From JBCBKL01 sp963922565 (lineage in GTDB: Bacteria > Pseudomonadota > Alphaproteobacteria > Rhodobacterales > Rhodobacteraceae): a stretch of DNA of 64,000 nucleotides. Below, piece by piece: positions 27,145 to 36,130 of this stretch (position 1 is its first letter; each line of letters begins with the position of its first letter). A model generated the notes under the pieces. That model saw only the letters and a program-made list of their open reading frames with translations. It ran no database searches and was not told the origin of the DNA. The stretch lies in assembly GCA_963922565.1 (NCBI GenBank), contig CAWUIQ010000016.1, positions 1 to 64,000 of the forward strand, in the 5' to 3' direction. Made by a program: the position numbers and the translations under genes.

Positions 27145-28014
27145 CTAGGTGCTGACCCGTCGTGCCGCTTTAAGCGCGGAACGATAGCTGCGGCTGACCG
27201 GCAGGGTTAGGCCTCCAATCATCTGACAGGCTACGCGGCCATCGCGAGTGATAACTTCGTCGATCTGATCAAGGGCCACCCAGTGCGATCGATGCACCTG
27301 CATTCCATGCTGGTCCTGCAGAATGTCGACCGCACGACCGAAGGGAAATAGGATCAATGTATCGCCCGCAGTCGTGTAGACACGCAGGTAATGAAGCTCG
27401 GCAGAAAGGGCGACAAGCTGGCGGCCGAGCCGGCCGGGTACCCGCGACCAGAATTCGGCTTCGGCGTCTGAAACCTTGTCGTTTTTCTTTGGCAGCGGGT
27501 CGTCCAGGGCCTGGGTCGGAACACCAGCTCTTTCAAGTTGCAAAAGGCTCGGCGCATTAATCAGGCTCCAGATCAACACCAGAGGCACGAAGAAGTGTGC
27601 AAGTTCCGATCCCAGCCGGATCAACAGCGGGTCTTCATCAGCGTCAAGCGCGCCCTCGCCAGCAAGAAGACTGTCGATCCCAAGCGCAATGGGCGCAAAG
27701 ACAAGTGAGGCAATCATTGCCGATAGCATGACCTGTGCGATCCCAGGAAGCGCGGATACCCGCTCGATCCGGCCAAGTGCCGCTTGCGTGAGGGCTAACA
27801 AGGCAAGCGCCGGTATGACATGAGCAGCCCAAAAGCCCATCCTGTTCAGGGTGCCTAAACCCTCGGACGCGCTTGGTCCGATTGATGTCAGCCCGATGGT
27901 CAATCCGACAGCGCAGAGAACCAGGTAAGGAAACCAGCCCATGGATGATGCGCGTGCGGTGCCCTGCCCTTCTGTGGCAGACACGGCTGCATCTTTGTGG
28001 TCGTCGTCTTTCAT
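27145..28014 (-). CDS. Membrane-bound LytTR-domain transcription regulator
   Basis: A 289-aa protein with four predicted helices (about 28-46, 60-80, 96-118 and 138-158) and a C-terminal LytTR DNA-binding domain (about 188-288), showing ELHYLRVYT, VHRSHWV and LPVSRSYR. There is no receiver domain and no phospho-aspartate site, so it is a one-component, membrane-tethered regulator. LytTR proteins bind paired 9-bp direct repeats with a 12-bp gap, and five such pairs stand before the surrounding operons, its own included. The start overlaps the stop of the 7-TM gene (ATGA), which suggests a functional pair. Confidence 0.88.
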   Translation of the reverse strand: MKDDDHKDAAVSATEGQGTARASSMGWFPYLVLCAVGLTIGLTSIGPSASEGLGTLNRMGFWAAHVIPALALLALTQAALGRIERVSALPGIAQVMLSAMIASLVFAPIALGIDSLLAGEGALDADEDPLLIRLGSELAHFFVPLVLIWSLINAPSLLQLERAGVPTQALDDPLPKKNDKVSDAEAEFWSRVPGRLGRQLVALSAELHYLRVYTTAGDTLILFPFGRAVDILQDQHGMQVHRSHWVALDQIDEVITRDGRVACQMIGGLTLPVSRSYRSALKAARRVST

Positions 28015-28844
28015 GCGCTGATCAGGGGTGTGCCCTGCAAAGCCGTTAGGAAAACCATGGCTGTGAAGCTCGCATAAAGAAGGGCCACGATCCACACCAC
28101 GCGTCCCGATAGATCAAGCCGTTCGGCTAGCAGCCCAAATGCTGGCAGCGCCTGCATCGCATGTAGCGCGAAGAAATGGGGCGCGCGAAGGTCGCCGACT
28201 TCCATGGACCAGCCAAAGATCGGCAGCCGTGCAGCACCATCCGAGGGCACGCCGATGTAGCGACTACCATTCTCCGCCAGCGCGCCAGCCACCCAGAACG
28301 TCAGAACGACAGATGCAAGAAACCCCAAGACGATGCTCAACCTTAGGCGCCGATCGAAACGTGCCTCCCTGTCCGCCCAAACAACAAGCCCCAGCAGCCC
28401 AACCGTCAGCATCAACGCCGTAGCGCCCATACCCATAAGGCCGTACATCAGCTCGTGAAACGGCGTCGTGTCGTTGAAATGCGAATGTTCCTGTCGCGCG
28501 GCCTGAGCGCTGATGTAGGCCATCTCAAAGAAAAAAGCGGCGGCGGAAGCGGCAGCAAAAACAACGAGACCCCAACTCCTCCGCCATAGAGATGACAGCC
28601 TTGTTGCAGCCCAAGCGAGTGTCGCGAACAGGGCTGCGAATGAAACGGCGAACTTGAAGGGCTTCAGCCAAACGGGTTCCCCGTCGATGGTTCTCCCGTC
28701 AAGCAGCAACGTCCCAAGTGTCAGGAATGTCATCCCAATGGCTGCGAGGGCAAGGCGTTCAAACCACCTCGCAGCGTCGATAGGGGTCGGCACAGTCAGG
28801 ATATCGGTCGCCGATCTTACTGTTCGAGGTCGAATGGCAAACAT
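28011..28844 (-). CDS. Seven-helix membrane protein coupled to the LytTR regulator
   Basis: A 277-aa integral membrane protein of unknown function with about seven hydrophobic segments (about 30-49, 64-82, 91-112, 129-156, 166-188, 222-240 and 248-270). Striking polar motifs are WLKPFKFAVS (59-68), H120/H122/H130 around the fourth helix and APHFFALHAMQ (221-231), which could bind a metal, haem or ligand. The last helix has no lysine, so it is not a retinal-binding rhodopsin. Translational coupling to the membrane LytTR protein suggests it senses or modulates the signal. The family has no assigned role that I can name. Confidence 0.75.
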   Translation of the reverse strand: MFAIRPRTVRSATDILTVPTPIDAARWFERLALAAIGMTFLTLGTLLLDGRTIDGEPVWLKPFKFAVSFAALFATLAWAATRLSSLWRRSWGLVVFAAASAAAFFFEMAYISAQAARQEHSHFNDTTPFHELMYGLMGMGATALMLTVGLLGLVVWADREARFDRRLRLSIVLGFLASVVLTFWVAGALAENGSRYIGVPSDGAARLPIFGWSMEVGDLRAPHFFALHAMQALPAFGLLAERLDLSGRVVWIVALLYASFTAMVFLTALQGTPLISA

Positions 28845-28908
28845 GGCAGCACTCCCTGATTTCTATGCGTTGCCAGATGCGTCGCCGTGTTTCGTCGACC
28901 AGCAAATC

Positions 28909-28938
28909 TGCATGAGCGACCCGTTCAGCTGCACCAAC
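28909..28938 (-). promoter_or_regulatory. LytTR-type direct repeat before the 7TM-lytTR pair
   Basis: Coding strand: GTTGGTGCA, 12 bp, GCTCATGCA; period 21 bp, 65 bp before the 7-TM start and only a few bases after the CocE stop. It would make the regulator autoregulated. Confidence 0.75.
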
Positions 28939-28942
28939 TGCT

Positions 28943-30700
28943 CTATTGGGCATCCAAGTCGAACGGCAAGTCGATGTAAGAGGCGCCCATGTCAGACGTC
29001 GCCACCGTGATCACCGCAGCATCCAGCTGACTGCTTTCGAAAATTGTAAGACCCGTCTGGGGATTCCGGTCCCATGCCGGAAAATCAGAGCCGGCAATCA
29101 TGACCGCAAGACGATGTCCTCCTCTGAGATGGTGGCGAATATTGCCCATATCGAATGCCACGCGTGTTGGCTTACCTGGGGAAGCGGATGCCATACGAAG
29201 GTGATCAGAAAGGATGAGTGTGGCATCGCCGCCCGGCGCCATGTCCAGCAAACGAATACTCACGTCAAAGCTCGGAGCATCACTCGCCACCATTATCTTT
29301 CCCCGGACCGAACCTGACAGCACACGGCTGTACTCGACAGGTTTTGCCCTAAAGGTCAGCGTATCTGAACGCTCGATCAGGTCTGACTGATCGAGCGTGC
29401 CCGACGGGGCCAAAAGGTAACGACCGCCCCGCGTCGGTACCGGATGGGACGGATCGCTGAGAAACTCCGCATCAGCACTATCACTCGCGACCAACGACAA
29501 ACGGTTGTCTGTGAAATAAAGCCGCTCGGTCACACCGGACAAGCCGTCGAGCAACTCGGACGTCTTGAAATCCGGCGCCCCTTGTGTCGCAGCCTTGACG
29601 ATCGCGCGCGCCGGTCGTTCCGCGTCCTTTAGCCAGTGGTCGAACCACGACAACATACGCGGTTCGGGATAGATGCGCGGGTTGTCGATTTCATAATGCG
29701 TGCCGTTGAGGATCAGTAACTCACGCGGGACGTCTCGCTTTTCAAGATCCGCAAAAAGGGCCATCGTGCTCTCAGCGAAGGTATCCTGCCAAAGCGTCAC
29801 CACAGACGTTGGGACGTCAATCCTTCCCAAAACGGATGTTTCCGTTCGATAGGTCTCTAACGTGATCGCATCTCGCAGGATCGACCAATAGGGCATCAGG
29901 CGGTCTAGCTCGGGAATCTCGGCCATCGGTACTGCGCGCCAAGCCTCCGAAGATAGCGGATCTTCGAGTCCGTCATTCAGCGCCTGAACATATCGACCAA
30001 TCGCCAAGACGAGTTCTGCTTTATCGGCCGGGCTGATCCCGCGCTCCGAAATGTGGCTTTCGCTGACATCAAATGCCAGAACTCCTCCCTGCAGCAGCAG
30101 GGACTCAGTTCTGAGCGCCCCGTCGCGCGGTGCCATGTCCATGCCAAACGGGTCCCCAGGTGCTGCTTGCAAAAAAAGAGCGTCCAAAGATGGCGGCCGT
30201 TCGGCCGCTGCAAGTGCAGCACTAAAGCCCACGGCACTATCACCGAACAGACCAATTCTCCCGTCGCTCCAAGATTGGTCATTGACCCATTCGATGAGGT
30301 CGTAGCCATCCAGACCGTCGTCTCGCCATGACCGGTCGATACCGTCAGAACCATTGCGACCCCGCGTATTCTGAATGACAAGCGCATAGCCATTTTCGGT
30401 AATCAGCGGCCAGCCCGCATGAATGGCGGCCTCGTCATCGTCGTTGTCGTCACCCGGTTTGTAGTCGGCGACGGTCATACCGCTCTCGAAGAGCTCTCCA
30501 CCGATAGGTGAAACCGGCGGGCCGTATATGGTTCGGGCCACAAGCGTCGGAAAAGGGCCGTCGCCATCCGGCAAGTAGACCAAGGTCGTCAATGACGCAC
30601 CATCGCGCATCTTCACCGACAGGTGTACTGGCTCTGCCTCAATCAGCATTGGAGTGAGCGTTGAAAAGCTCGCCACGAGCACAGCTGAAACTGGTCTCAT
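28943..30700 (-). CDS. Secreted CocE/NonD-family alpha/beta hydrolase
   Basis: A 585-aa serine hydrolase of the peptidase S15/CocE family, which splits esters, amides or X-Pro dipeptides. A signal peptide is likely (about 1-22, ending LIEAEP). The nucleophile is the serine of GLFGDSAVGFSAALA; an Asp/His pair is expected around NGTHYEIDNP. The last third (about 385-585) is the jelly-roll domain of the family. It carries the same direct repeat as the carotenoid genes 70 bp upstream. The substrate is unknown; a carotenoid ester, lipid or beta-lactam-like ester are all open. Confidence 0.85.
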   Translation of the reverse strand: MRPVSAVLVASFSTLTPMLIEAEPVHLSVKMRDGASLTTLVYLPDGDGPFPTLVARTIYGPPVSPIGGELFESGMTVADYKPGDDNDDDEAAIHAGWPLITENGYALVIQNTRGRNGSDGIDRSWRDDGLDGYDLIEWVNDQSWSDGRIGLFGDSAVGFSAALAAAERPPSLDALFLQAAPGDPFGMDMAPRDGALRTESLLLQGGVLAFDVSESHISERGISPADKAELVLAIGRYVQALNDGLEDPLSSEAWRAVPMAEIPELDRLMPYWSILRDAITLETYRTETSVLGRIDVPTSVVTLWQDTFAESTMALFADLEKRDVPRELLILNGTHYEIDNPRIYPEPRMLSWFDHWLKDAERPARAIVKAATQGAPDFKTSELLDGLSGVTERLYFTDNRLSLVASDSADAEFLSDPSHPVPTRGGRYLLAPSGTLDQSDLIERSDTLTFRAKPVEYSRVLSGSVRGKIMVASDAPSFDVSIRLLDMAPGGDATLILSDHLRMASASPGKPTRVAFDMGNIRHHLRGGHRLAVMIAGSDFPAWDRNPQTGLTIFESSQLDAAVITVATSDMGASYIDLPFDLDAQ

Positions 30701-31097
30701 CGCCTGATCTCCTTTTCCAAGTCGATTGGCGATCTATGGGCTCATGAAATCAGCAAAAGGAAGTCGTTGTGCATGAGGCGATGCAATTGGTGCACGAAGA
30801 GGCTGCGAGGCTGACACAACAGAGAGGGCGCGGCCGCGCGTCGTCCCGGACATTCAGGACAAAGCCACACCAGAAGCCAAGGTGCGGAGATATTCAGTGA
30901 AGCAGCCGTCCAAAAACAAAGGCAAACCAGGGGAACTCAGCTTTGTTACCGATCGACCAGACCACTGCATCCGGTTTGAAAGGACGCAAATTCGCACGTC
31001 TGCAACCGCGCGGTTTGGACCGTGCAACGTGCCGATACTTGCCAGAGTTCTTTGCCGATCCTCAGTTCTGAGTTAACGCCAAACCCCCGCGGTCTCC
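30701..31097. other. 397-bp gap upstream of the CocE gene
   Basis: Promoter region of the CocE gene, holding the direct repeat at 30770-30799 and a CATAGAT box nearer the gene. The remainder up to the end of the nucleotidase gene shows no gene or RNA that I can support. Confidence 0.6.
30770..30799 (-). promoter_or_regulatory. LytTR-type direct repeat before the CocE gene
   Basis: Coding strand: CTTCGTGCA, 12 bp, CCTCATGCA; period 21 bp, 70 bp before the CocE ATG. Its proximal half is nearly the same as that before the 7TM-lytTR pair (GCTCATGCA). Confidence 0.75.
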
Positions 31098-33056
31098 CTA
31101 AAGGTTGATCCGGAAACGAGAAAAGCCATCTGGGCCTTCCCCGGCCGGCTCGATTTCGACGCCCAAAACCTCATCGGCGTAATTGGCTGCATTCGGCCCC
31201 GTGTCGAACAACACTGTCGTTCCGTCCAAGGGAGCAAATGACCAGTTCGCGTCGGCACGCGGGCTGATCGTGCCCTTTTCCACGATATAGCGCACGATAA
31301 CGTCGCGGTTCGTATCCGGCCCCTCAAACACAACCGTATCCCCCATGGCGCCGGGGAAGCTGCCACCGCCGCCGGCCCGATAATTGTTCGTCGCGATGAT
31401 GAACTTCGCATCCGGATCAAGAGGTGCGCCATCGTAGGTCAGGTTCACGATCCGGTTCGCATCGGGGTTGATCAGACCGCCCTTGGGGTCAAACTTCGAC
31501 GGTTGGCTGAGGTCGATCTGGTAGGTGACCCCGTCGATCACATCGAAATTATAGCTGGGGAACTCAGGGTTCAGCAGCAACTGATCGGCTTTGCCCGGCT
31601 CAACCTGGTTGAAGATGCCGGCAGACCGCTCCAACCAGTCCTTCACCTGCGCGCCGGTGACGAGAACCGCGCGCGCGGTGTTGGGATAGAGGTAAAGGTC
31701 CGAGACGTTCTTGATCGCGACATCCCCTTTCGGCACATCCGTGTAGTATTCCGGACCGCCGCGACCGCCCGCCTTGAAGGGGGCCGCCGCCGAAAGGATC
31801 GGCAGGCCCTCGTACTCGGTCCCCTTCATCATCTGTTCGATGTACCAAAGCTGCGCGATAGAAACGATCTGCACAGACGGGTCATCTGCAACCAAGGCAA
31901 AGTATGAGTGCAGCGGAGCATCCGTTTTGCCGACCGCGCGGCGGACATAAGCCAGGGTCGCGTCGTGTTCGGCCTGCACGCTGTCGAGCACGGCCTGTTG
32001 GCTCTCGACAAGAGCGGTGATCGAGCGGTCCTCGTTCCGCCTTGAAATGGGGCGCGTTTCGACCCCGTGGCTGACCACGCGCCACGCATTGCCGTCGCGT
32101 TCAAGCATCAGGTCGATGATACCCAGATGAGAGCCCCAGAACCCACCCATCACGGCCGGCTTGCCATGGATCGTCCCGGCAGCGGTATCTACGCCTCCGA
32201 TGCCGTCATAGGCATCGCTGGGGAAGACGCGGTGATGGTGCCCCGTTAGCAGCGCGTCGATGCCGTCAATGGCCGCGAGAGGCACGCTGGCATTCTCCAT
32301 CCCGTCCGTATGATCTGCAGGTCCGATCCCGGAATGGCTGAGCGCAATCACGATGTCGGCCCCGGCCTCGCGCATCTGTGGCACGTACGCGTTGGCGGTT
32401 TCGATGATGTCCCGGGCCTGAACATTGCCTTCCAGATGCCGGCGGTCCCAATTCATGATCTGGGGCGGGACAAAGCCGATCAGACCGACGCGAATGGGAT
32501 GCTCCACGCCGTCGCCATCTTTCACCACGCGGTCGAGGATCACATAGGGCGGGATGAGCGTGTCATCCTTTGTCGGATCGCTGCCCAGCGATTTCGCGAC
32601 ATTGGCCGTAACGACCGGGAAATCCGCCCCGGCCAGCGATTTCATCAGGAAGTCGAGCCCGTAGTTGAACTCGTGATTGCCCAGAACCGACCCGTCGAAA
32701 CCAACCTGGTTCATGGCGGTGATGATCGGGTGCATGTCACCCTCTTTCATACCTCGCTCATAAGCGATGTAGTCGCCCATCGGATTACCCTGCAGGAAAT
32801 CACCATTGTCGATCAGCAGCGAATTCGTGGCCTCGGTCCGGATTTCCTCGATGATCGATGCCGTCCGCGCCAGACCAACCGTGTCGCGCGGCTTGTCGGC
32901 GTAATAGTCGTAGGGAAAGACGTGCACATGCAGATCCGTCGTTTCCATGATCCGCAAGTGCGCCTGGTTCGACGCCGCGCGGGCCGAGAACGGATGCAAC
33001 GCGATAAGGCCCGCCGTGCCTGCAATAAATCCGCGACGACTGATTGAATATGTCAT
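31098..33056 (-). CDS. cpdB: Periplasmic 2',3'-cyclic-nucleotide phosphodiesterase/3'-nucleotidase
   Basis: A 652-aa bifunctional nucleotidase that hydrolyses 2',3'-cyclic nucleotides and 3'-nucleotides in the periplasm, releasing nucleosides and phosphate. A Tat-type leader (SRRGFIAGTAG, then ARA) opens it. The metallophosphoesterase domain shows ETTDLHVHVFPYDY, DNGDFLQGNP, GNHEFNYG, ALSHSGIG and GHHHRVFP; the C-terminal 5'-nucleotidase domain shows ATNNYRAGGGGSFPG. The length is normal. The nucleosides it makes would suit the BMP-type importer elsewhere in the window. Confidence 0.93.
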   Translation of the reverse strand: MTYSISRRGFIAGTAGLIALHPFSARAASNQAHLRIMETTDLHVHVFPYDYYADKPRDTVGLARTASIIEEIRTEATNSLLIDNGDFLQGNPMGDYIAYERGMKEGDMHPIITAMNQVGFDGSVLGNHEFNYGLDFLMKSLAGADFPVVTANVAKSLGSDPTKDDTLIPPYVILDRVVKDGDGVEHPIRVGLIGFVPPQIMNWDRRHLEGNVQARDIIETANAYVPQMREAGADIVIALSHSGIGPADHTDGMENASVPLAAIDGIDALLTGHHHRVFPSDAYDGIGGVDTAAGTIHGKPAVMGGFWGSHLGIIDLMLERDGNAWRVVSHGVETRPISRRNEDRSITALVESQQAVLDSVQAEHDATLAYVRRAVGKTDAPLHSYFALVADDPSVQIVSIAQLWYIEQMMKGTEYEGLPILSAAAPFKAGGRGGPEYYTDVPKGDVAIKNVSDLYLYPNTARAVLVTGAQVKDWLERSAGIFNQVEPGKADQLLLNPEFPSYNFDVIDGVTYQIDLSQPSKFDPKGGLINPDANRIVNLTYDGAPLDPDAKFIIATNNYRAGGGGSFPGAMGDTVVFEGPDTNRDVIVRYIVEKGTISPRADANWSFAPLDGTTVLFDTGPNAANYADEVLGVEIEPAGEGPDGFSRFRINL

Positions 33057-33260
33057 GATAATGCCCCCAAATTTGAGTGACTTCGGCGCAATGCCGTGTC
33101 ACCGAAAAACGTACTACAGCTTGGATGCGCGTCATAATTGAATGGGCGGAAAGATGCGCGCGGCATGTTAGGTGAGGAAACAGCAGGCACAGGTCGATGA
33201 GCCGTGCCCCAAACCTCATGCCATTTGCGGACGTTTGGCGTCACCGTTTTGGATGGCGGT

Positions 33261-34997
33261 CTAGCTGAAGTAAGGCAGATTCTTCGCTTTTGCGGCCCGA
33301 ACCCAGCTGGGTACGAACGGCACGACCTTGTCCTGCGTCGGGACCCTGATCTCGATGAAGTTGGCGCCACTATTTGCGATGGCGCGCGCCAAGACCGGTT
33401 CGATTTCAGCCTCTGACGTGATCCGGGTTGCGTCGAAACCGAACCCTTCGGCAATTCGCACATAGTCGACGGCATCAAAGTCGGTCGACCAGGGTTCATC
33501 GACCTCGTCCAAGAGGACGGCTTCGCCTCGGATCCATCCAAAACTGTCGTTGCGATTCAGGATTATGGTGACGTTCCTGCCGGACCGCTTGATTGTCTCC
33601 ATGTCGCCCATCACGAAACCGAACGAGCCGTCGCCGGTGAACGCGATGATCGGACCTTCGCTGGCAAATGACGCCCCGAGTGCTGCCGGCACCGAATAGC
33701 CAAGCGCGCCCATGGAATAATTGGTGATATAGCGCCGCCCTGCCTTGCGAAACGTAAGCAAAGCAGAGGGGTAGATCGCGCTGACCCCCGGTTCGGACGT
33801 GACAATCGCGTCGTCCGGCATCAGCCGGTCCAGCACCTGTGACAGCTTGACGGGCGAAATGGTGCCGTCCGGCATGGGAATGTTTGAGTTGAACACCTTG
33901 TCGAGCGCGACCTGCTTCATGTCGCTCAGGTCAACGCGGCGGCGATCAAGATCCGGGTGATCAGCCTTGAGGCGGTCGACCATATACTCAAGGGTCGCGC
34001 GCGCATCCCCCACCAGCCCCACATCGACCGGGAAATTGTTGCCGACATGCGCTTCGGCAATGTCGAGGTGGAGAAACGTCTTTGACCCGGGATCGCCGTA
34101 GAGCGTCCATTGATCCGTGGCCGCACTGTCGGTGTTGCTCCCGATGAAAAAGATCGTGTCGGCATCGCGAAGGTACTGGTTGGCATGCTCCATCCCTCCG
34201 CGGGCCCCGATCACGCGCAATGCCAAGGGGTGATCCTCTGGGACCGTGCCTTTGCCGGGCGTCGTTGTGCCCACAGGGATTTGCAGCATCTCGGCCAGTT
34301 GCAGGATGATGTCCGACGCCTGAGAGATCAGCCCGCCCTGACCGCAGACGATAGCAGGTTGGCGGGCCGCCAGCAGAAGATCAATGGCGGCCCGGCACTT
34401 GGCATGATCGGCCACCGGACGATGCGCGGGATACGCGCTGTATTCCGGCTCGGCATAGAGATCCGTCAGCTCTGCTTCTTCGCCGAAGATGTTGATGGGC
34501 ACGCGGATATGCACGGGCGCCGGTCGTCCCGAGGTCGCAACGCGGAACGCCCGCCGCAACAGGAACGGTATGTCGCTGACCCTGGTCACAACAAAGGATT
34601 CTTTGCAGATGCTTTGATAGAGCGCCGTCTGATCAACGCCCGTCAGCCCGTGCCTCTTGTCATGATTGAGCGGAATGTCCGAGCTGAAAAAGATGACTGG
34701 AACCGAACTAAGGAACGCTTCGGTTATGCCCGGGACACAGTGCGTGACACCGGGGCTTGGCGCTTCGAGCACGGCGGGTTTGCCGGTGATCTTGGCATAG
34801 GCCTCGGCGGCGTAAGAGGCCGTCCGTTCGTCCCGCGTCAACACGAACTCAATGTCTGAATACGCCCGCCATTCCTTGTAAAGCCCGATTGTCGTTTCCC
34901 CCGGCAGGCCAAAGACATGGCGCACATCGTGCAATTCCAGCATCCGCAGCAATGCCTGTGCACCATTCATCCGAGCGGGTTTGGGCGATATCGGCAT
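33261..34997 (-). CDS. Thiamine-diphosphate-dependent enzyme (acetolactate synthase/decarboxylase type)
   Basis: A 578-aa three-domain TPP enzyme. The N-terminal pyrimidine-binding domain has GLPGETTIGLY and the probable catalytic glutamate E57 (TRDERTA). The central domain has a GNTDS-like nucleotide region. The C-terminal domain has the TPP motif GDGSFGFVMGDMETI ending in NRND. It probably decarboxylates or carboligates a 2-oxo acid. It follows the enolase-family gene with a one-base overlap, so it acts in the same pathway rather than in branched-chain amino-acid synthesis; no small regulatory subunit gene is present. Confidence 0.85.
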   Translation of the reverse strand: MPISPKPARMNGAQALLRMLELHDVRHVFGLPGETTIGLYKEWRAYSDIEFVLTRDERTASYAAEAYAKITGKPAVLEAPSPGVTHCVPGITEAFLSSVPVIFFSSDIPLNHDKRHGLTGVDQTALYQSICKESFVVTRVSDIPFLLRRAFRVATSGRPAPVHIRVPINIFGEEAELTDLYAEPEYSAYPAHRPVADHAKCRAAIDLLLAARQPAIVCGQGGLISQASDIILQLAEMLQIPVGTTTPGKGTVPEDHPLALRVIGARGGMEHANQYLRDADTIFFIGSNTDSAATDQWTLYGDPGSKTFLHLDIAEAHVGNNFPVDVGLVGDARATLEYMVDRLKADHPDLDRRRVDLSDMKQVALDKVFNSNIPMPDGTISPVKLSQVLDRLMPDDAIVTSEPGVSAIYPSALLTFRKAGRRYITNYSMGALGYSVPAALGASFASEGPIIAFTGDGSFGFVMGDMETIKRSGRNVTIILNRNDSFGWIRGEAVLLDEVDEPWSTDFDAVDYVRIAEGFGFDATRITSEAEIEPVLARAIANSGANFIEIRVPTQDKVVPFVPSWVRAAKAKNLPYFS

Positions 34998-36130
34998 CAG
35001 CTATCTCCGCCCGTCAAAAGATGCGTGCGATATCGCGCAAGCGTGTCGGGATTTGGTGCCGCGCCAAGGCCGGGAACGGTGGGCACGTCAACATGGCCCT
35101 CGTTCACCGGGAAGGGTGTTTCAGCCAGATCCGCCTCGGCATAGAAGGTGGACATATAGAACTCGCACCCAAGCGTCAGGTCGGGGATGGCAGCCATCAG
35201 GTGGGCACCGGCCATATGGGCGATGGATGTCTCGAACATGCAGCCGCCATAGACTTCTAAACCGGCCGCGCGCGCAACGGCAGCGATTTCCAGACACCTG
35301 CGTATGCCGCCAGATTTTGCTATTTTGAGCGAGAAAATGTCGGCAATCCGCGCCGCGGCCCCCCGGGTGGCATCGTTCACGTCAAAGACGCTTTCGTCAG
35401 CCATGATTGGGACATCAACCGCGCGTGTGATTTCAGCCAAGGCTTCGCGTTCATGACGCTTGATAGGCTGCTCAACAAAATCCGGGCGAAAGGCTTCGAG
35501 ATCGCGAATGTGCCGGGTTGCGTCATAGGCCGGCAGCCCCTGATTGTAGTCGATACGCAGGCGGATCTCGTCGCCATAAAGTGCACGCAGTCTTTTCAGC
35601 CGCATGAGATCAAAGGCGTGATCCATGAACCCGGTCTTCAGCTTGAAAATCCGGACGCCGCCCTCCCATATGCGCGCAACATCCTCCAGATCGGCATCGA
35701 AATCCGGGTTGGCAACCGAAAAGCTGATTGGGATGCGGTCTCGGTGCCGCCCGCCCAAAAGCTCTACAAGGGGCTGCCCGGCGATCTGCCCGCAAAGGTC
35801 AAGAAGCGCACATTCCAGGGCGGCCTTTGCCTCGGGGTGGCCCACAATCACACGATCGGCCTCGGTCAGGATCGGCTCAACCAGAAACGGGTCGCGCCCG
35901 ATGACCAGCGGGCGCAAATGAACGTGCAGCGCCGCGGTACTGGCCTCGACCGTGCCCGTGAAAACGGGCCACGGCGATGCTTCGCCCCAGCCCGTCAATC
36001 CGGTGTCGGTGACAAGCTCGCACAGAACGGCATTGATGCCGGCCACATCGCCCGATCCGTGCGAATGCACCGCCTTGGCCGGAATGGACACGCAGTGCAC
36101 GCGCATCTCGGCGATGCGGTGATCGATCAT
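34997..36130 (-). CDS. Mandelate racemase/muconate-lactonising family enzyme
   Basis: A 377-aa enolase-superfamily enzyme that abstracts a proton next to a carboxylate. The barrel shows KLKTG (first Lys motif), metal ligands D (RIDYNQG), E (VEQPIKR) and D-E (MADES), and a second lysine (SLKIAKSGG), the muconate cycloisomerase subgroup pattern with lysines on both faces. Relatives include muconate cycloisomerase, dipeptide epimerase and cis-3-hydroxyproline dehydratase; I cannot choose from sequence alone. The ATG beginning MIDHRIAEMRV overlaps the racemase stop. Confidence 0.86.
   Translation of the reverse strand: MIDHRIAEMRVHCVSIPAKAVHSHGSGDVAGINAVLCELVTDTGLTGWGEASPWPVFTGTVEASTAALHVHLRPLVIGRDPFLVEPILTEADRVIVGHPEAKAALECALLDLCGQIAGQPLVELLGGRHRDRIPISFSVANPDFDADLEDVARIWEGGVRIFKLKTGFMDHAFDLMRLKRLRALYGDEIRLRIDYNQGLPAYDATRHIRDLEAFRPDFVEQPIKRHEREALAEITRAVDVPIMADESVFDVNDATRGAAARIADIFSLKIAKSGGIRRCLEIAAVARAAGLEVYGGCMFETSIAHMAGAHLMAAIPDLTLGCEFYMSTFYAEADLAETPFPVNEGHVDVPTVPGLGAAPNPDTLARYRTHLLTGGDS

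Noticed and set aside
28011..28844. Microbial rhodopsin reading of the 7-TM protein
   Set aside because: No lysine in the last helix and no rhodopsin helix-C pattern; only the helix count agrees.
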